Source: Clostridium oryzae
GTDB lineage: Bacteria; Bacillota; Clostridia; Clostridiales; Clostridiaceae
Direction of reading: 5' to 3'
DNA: 64,000 nucleotides
Assembly: GCF_002029235.1 (NCBI RefSeq)
Contig: NZ_MZGV01000001.1
Location: 248,001 to 312,000 of the forward strand
The notes under the pieces were generated by a model. It was not told the origin of the DNA. It saw only the letters and a program-made list of their open reading frames with translations, and made no database searches. Position numbers and translations under genes: made by a program. Shown one piece after another: positions 61,648 through 64,000 of this stretch. Each line of letters begins with the position of its first letter. The stretch's first letter is position 1.

Positions 61648-61774
61648 ATCTAATTCAACATGCAGATTTATTGGCTGGGTGATTGTTTTCTATTTATTGA
61701 TGATAATTTTATACCTTTATTTTATGGATGCTAATTTGTCTACAGCACCAAAATATATATATTCAGAGTTTTGA
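61613..61774 (+). CDS. dltX: DltX-like small membrane protein
   Basis: A 53-residue peptide in another frame, overlapping the end of dltD by 35 bases. A basic N-terminus (MKLFTSFIRKAKSNS) leads to one transmembrane helix (IGWVIVFYLLMIILYLYFM) and a C-terminus ending APKYIYSEF. Known DltX proteins are about 50 residues with one helix and a conserved C-terminus of the FIYNEF kind, required for D-alanylation. In bacilli and staphylococci dltX precedes dltA; here it would be last. The start lies in ATGGCAGATGAAG without a strong ribosome site, consistent with coupling to dltD. Confidence 0.8.
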   Translation: MKLFTSFIRKAKSNSTCRFIGWVIVFYLLMIILYLYFMDANLSTAPKYIYSEF

Positions 61775-61815
61775 TTTCAAATAAAAAATAAGTATACTAT
61801 TCTGTGACTCAAAGA

Positions 61816-61854
61816 AGCCTTACACCCATCTAAATGAGGGCGTAAGGCTTTTTC
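61816..61854 (+). terminator. Rho-independent terminator of the dlt operon
   Basis: AGCCTTACACCC (61816-61827) pairs with GGGCGTAAGGCT (61838-61849) with one G-U-type mismatch, followed by TTTTTC. Repeat copy D follows directly. Confidence 0.85.
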
Positions 61855-61925
61855 AGTTTCTAGGAATTTATGCTTTTTTCCAATTGGGGATAACTCTTCA
61901 TTAAAATCATGTTATACCCCTAAAG
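61849..61925. repeat. Dispersed ~65-bp repeat, copy D
   Basis: TTTTTCAGTTTCTAGGAATT followed by TATGCTTTTTTCCAATTGG, GGATAACTCTTCATTAAAA and TCATGTTATACCCCTAAA. It begins in the terminator T-tract of the dlt operon and is followed by the structured 180-bp repeat. Confidence 0.78.
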
Positions 61926-61942
61926 ATTAAGAATCAAGGCCT

Positions 61943-62135
61943 AAAAAAGATTACATCCGAAGTCGGCATTTGGAGTGAATTTAGCAATTACACATGTCTT
62001 TTAGGCAAATTTGCGTTAAGATGGCGAATTGTTTGAGGCGCAGCGGAGTTATGAGCCATTAGGAAATTTGTCTAAAAGATGTGGTGTAATTGCTTGATGA
62101 ACGTAACTAGCCTACGTAGGATGTAATCTTTTTTA
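61943..62135. repeat. 180-bp structured repeat, copy 2 (possible ncRNA or palindromic element)
   Basis: Core 61949-62128, exactly the length of copy 1. Closing stem GATTACATCC/GGATGTAATC replaces G-C of copy 1 by A-T at the second position on both sides. The inner stem pairs GCAATTACA...TTTTAGGCAAATTT (61984-62012) with AAATTTGTCTAAAAGATG...TAATTGC (62064-62093). Flanked by AAAAAA and TTTTTT. No coding frame. Confidence 0.8.
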
Positions 62136-62144
62136 TAATAGTTA

Positions 62145-64000
62145 TTACCAAACTTTAATGTAGTTTTTGCCTTTTTTCAAAAGGCCAATTGGTCCTAAAG
62201 GACTCCTTCCAGTTCTATGTTCATCAAGAAAATCAGTATTTAGGAATACCTCACTACCATCTGGGTTTTCAAACTCAGCATCAACTATGCGTACTCTAGG
62301 TAAAGTAGCTGTAGATTGAATTTCTCCTAGGATATTTTCGAAGCTTTCTGGCAGTTCACAGGAAAGATAAACTTCTTCTCCTCCATCAATAATGCGGAAA
62401 TTTGGATTAAAACTTTCATCAACTAAATTATTATTTTCTCTTTCAAATGGTTCTGCTCCATTGAAGTACGCGTTGTTATTAATGTAAACAGGTTGTTCTA
62501 CTAATACAAATTCTTCAAGATCGCCATGTTTTTTATTTGCTTTTTCGATGTATTCTTCTAATGACGTAGTATAGTTTTTATAATGAGAAGTTCCAACACC
62601 TTTTACCCCATCTCTTCCAATGAAGATATTATTATAGAAACGATCATCTCCACCATAAACAAATGAAAAACCTGCGATTTTAGTACTGTGTGGAAGGTGA
62701 TATTGTGTAGAACGGTCTAATCCTTTCCACTGATCCATCTTACCGCAGATTAGGTTATTGATATATGCTCCGCCTTGTGACGCATTATCTAGACTGTGTT
62801 CAGAAGCCAAGATATTATGGTCAATAATATATGGTCCGTGGCTTATTTCTACAAATAAATCACGATTATTGTTATAGAATAGGTTCTTACTGATTCTTGT
62901 TCCTTGTGTCTGCCAATCAGACCATAATCCTAAAGAGCAATCATGAATACGGTTATGATGTATCTGCACATCAATGGCTGCGTGGAGCTTGATTCCTGCT
63001 ATTTCATAACCATAAAATTCACGCTTTAGAGCAATGTTATAAATATGATTGTGATGAATTTCACTAAAAATACATCCTAAATGACCAACAATTCCATTCT
63101 GGCCACAATCATAGATGGTATTATTTCGGATAATATGGGAGCCGATCTTTTCCTTGCTCCAGCCATTGCGCTCAGCAGAAAAGACAGATTCTAGCTGGTA
63201 TTGGTATCCAGGTTTATCTTTACGGATAGAGCGATAGTTGTTTCCTGTGGAACCTTCTTTACCAATACTAATTGCACTGCATTTTGAATCATGAATAACA
63301 TTATTTTCAATAATCCAGCCTTTACTCCAATTTGCACCCATAAGTCCTGGCTGGTCTGCTGTCGGAGGTGCCCATGGTGTTGCAGCATGGGCCATTTCAA
63401 AGCCCCTTACAGTAATATAATCAATACCTGTCTCTTTAGGATAGAAACAGGATCTACGTACATTGATTTCAACATATTCTTTGTTTGGGTCAGAGCCTTG
63501 GAAATTTGCATAAATAGTTGTATTATCAGCATCTACTTTTGCAAACCAAACATATTTAGTCTGTTCTTGATTGTGGATAGGAACAATTTTTTGTGTCCAA
63601 TTATCCAATACTTCCGTTCTGGTGTTTGGATTAATTAGTTGTTCAAAACTGCTGACCTCATAAAACGACATGCCATTTAGATAAACATCTCCTAAATGCT
63701 TGGTAGCATCATTTATGACAAGCCAATCTCCAAACACTTCTTTTTCATATGGATTATAATCGCCGAAAAATGTATTCGGCAATATGACTTTCCAGACATT
63801 TCCCTCTACATGCTGCCAGTCTTGAATGTGCTCCGATCCTTTAATAACTACTTTTTCTCCTTCTGCAGCTTGGTAAATAATCCTTCTCTTATCACTTAAT
63901 CCTTTAAACCTTGGATTTACCCATTCACGGTATACTCCTTCATGGACTATAATCGTATCTCCAGCTACAGCAATAGAAGCAGCTTTATTGATTGTTAAAA
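62145..64000 (-). CDS. GH120-like beta-xylosidase (right-handed beta-helix), 5' end outside window
   Basis: A parallel beta-helix glycosidase very similar, as remembered, to XylC of Thermoanaerobacterium (GH120 beta-xylosidase, about 640 residues). The frame runs from the window edge (LTINKAASIAVAGDTIIVHE) to KKGKNYIKVW*, about 618 residues, so only some 20 N-terminal residues are missing. Nucleophile Asp (codon 62916-62918, GLWSDWQTQG) and acid/base Glu (codon 62847-62849, LFVEISHGP) are 23 residues apart, as in XylC (Asp382, Glu405). No signal peptide can be judged. It probably releases xylose from xylo-oligosaccharides inside the cell. Confidence 0.88.
   Translation of the reverse strand, partial: LTINKAASIAVAGDTIIVHEGVYREWVNPRFKGLSDKRRIIYQAAEGEKVVIKGSEHIQDWQHVEGNVWKVILPNTFFGDYNPYEKEVFGDWLVINDATKHLGDVYLNGMSFYEVSSFEQLINPNTRTEVLDNWTQKIVPIHNQEQTKYVWFAKVDADNTTIYANFQGSDPNKEYVEINVRRSCFYPKETGIDYITVRGFEMAHAATPWAPPTADQPGLMGANWSKGWIIENNVIHDSKCSAISIGKEGSTGNNYRSIRKDKPGYQYQLESVFSAERNGWSKEKIGSHIIRNNTIYDCGQNGIVGHLGCIFSEIHHNHIYNIALKREFYGYEIAGIKLHAAIDVQIHHNRIHDCSLGLWSDWQTQGTRISKNLFYNNNRDLFVEISHGPYIIDHNILASEHSLDNASQGGAYINNLICGKMDQWKGLDRSTQYHLPHSTKIAGFSFVYGGDDRFYNNIFIGRDGVKGVGTSHYKNYTTSLEEYIEKANKKHGDLEEFVLVEQPVYINNNAYFNGAEPFERENNNLVDESFNPNFRIIDGGEEVYLSCELPESFENILGEIQSTATLPRVRIVDAEFENPDGSEVFLNTDFLDEHRTGRSPLGPIGLLKKGKNYIKVW

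Noticed and set aside
1..64000. CRISPR arrays, rRNA and tRNA genes
   Set aside because: No regularly spaced direct repeats and no recognisable rRNA or tRNA sequence were seen on reading.

Overview
The window reads as chromosomal DNA of a low-GC anaerobic Firmicute, most likely a gut or soil member of the Lachnospiraceae or related Clostridia. This is inferred from AT-rich codon use, strong AGGAGG ribosome binding sites, many TTG/GTG starts, a flavodoxin/ferredoxin (EFR1-type) protein, clostridial carbohydrate enzymes (GH66, GH15, GH120) and a Gram-positive dlt operon. No rRNA, tRNA or CRISPR array was seen. Both ends cut a gene: an ABC-F resistance gene at base 1 and a GH120-like xylosidase at base 64000.

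Bases 1-32,500 form an accessory mosaic rich in resistance genes and wreckage of mobile DNA. It opens with the lsa(E)-lnu(B) pair (resistance to lincosamides, streptogramin A and pleuromutilins). Then come a broken serine recombinase, a flavoprotein, a GNAT fragment, a creatininase/MerR operon, broken TIM-barrel and ParB genes, and a very large MerR fusion with a Cys/His hydrolase-like domain. A TetR / PEP-synthase-like (possibly rifamycin phosphotransferase) / broken MFS operon on the minus strand follows. Next is a complete LanFEG-type lantibiotic self-protection transporter with its RK two-component system but no lantibiotic genes. After that lie a zinc-ribbon/MerR (TipAS-like) operon, PadR/DUF1048 genes, a DrrAB-like ABC exporter and a PadR/flavoprotein pair. 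Remnants of ISNCY, IS66 and IS4 elements, two alpha/beta hydrolases (one broken), and a MarR-EFR1-(SDR remnant)-condensation-domain cluster complete the region.

Bases 32,500-45,500 hold a MalT/LuxR-type ATPase regulator, a secreted Ig-like surface protein, an AraC-GyrI / UvrA-like / serine hydrolase operon and a divergent AraC-MFS drug efflux pair. Nested miniature palindromic elements sit just upstream of the LuxR-type gene.

Bases 44,500-57,200 are an alpha-1,6-glucan (dextran) utilisation locus: AraC regulator, solute-binding lipoprotein, two permeases, a cytoplasmic GH66 enzyme, a secreted GH66 enzyme with CBM35-like modules and a secreted GH15 glucodextranase-like enzyme. The secreted enzymes would cut or cyclise dextran, the importer would bring in oligosaccharides and the cytoplasmic GH66 would finish them. 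No transporter ATPase is encoded here, so a shared one is presumed. Bases 57,500-61,800 are a dltABCD operon for D-alanylation of teichoic acids, with a small overlooked dltX-like gene after dltD. A GH120-like xylosidase runs off the right end.

The least explained signals are non-coding: (i) a 180-bp structured repeat present twice (14,250 and 61,949), with a compensatory change in its closing stem; (ii) a ~65-bp repeat in four places, three of them directly behind a terminator T-tract; (iii) a palindromic miniature element at 45,831 and 32,785, the latter carrying a second palindromic element inside it; (iv) a ~70-bp repeat at 3,941 and 20,532; (v) three MerR-type promoters with 19-bp spacers.
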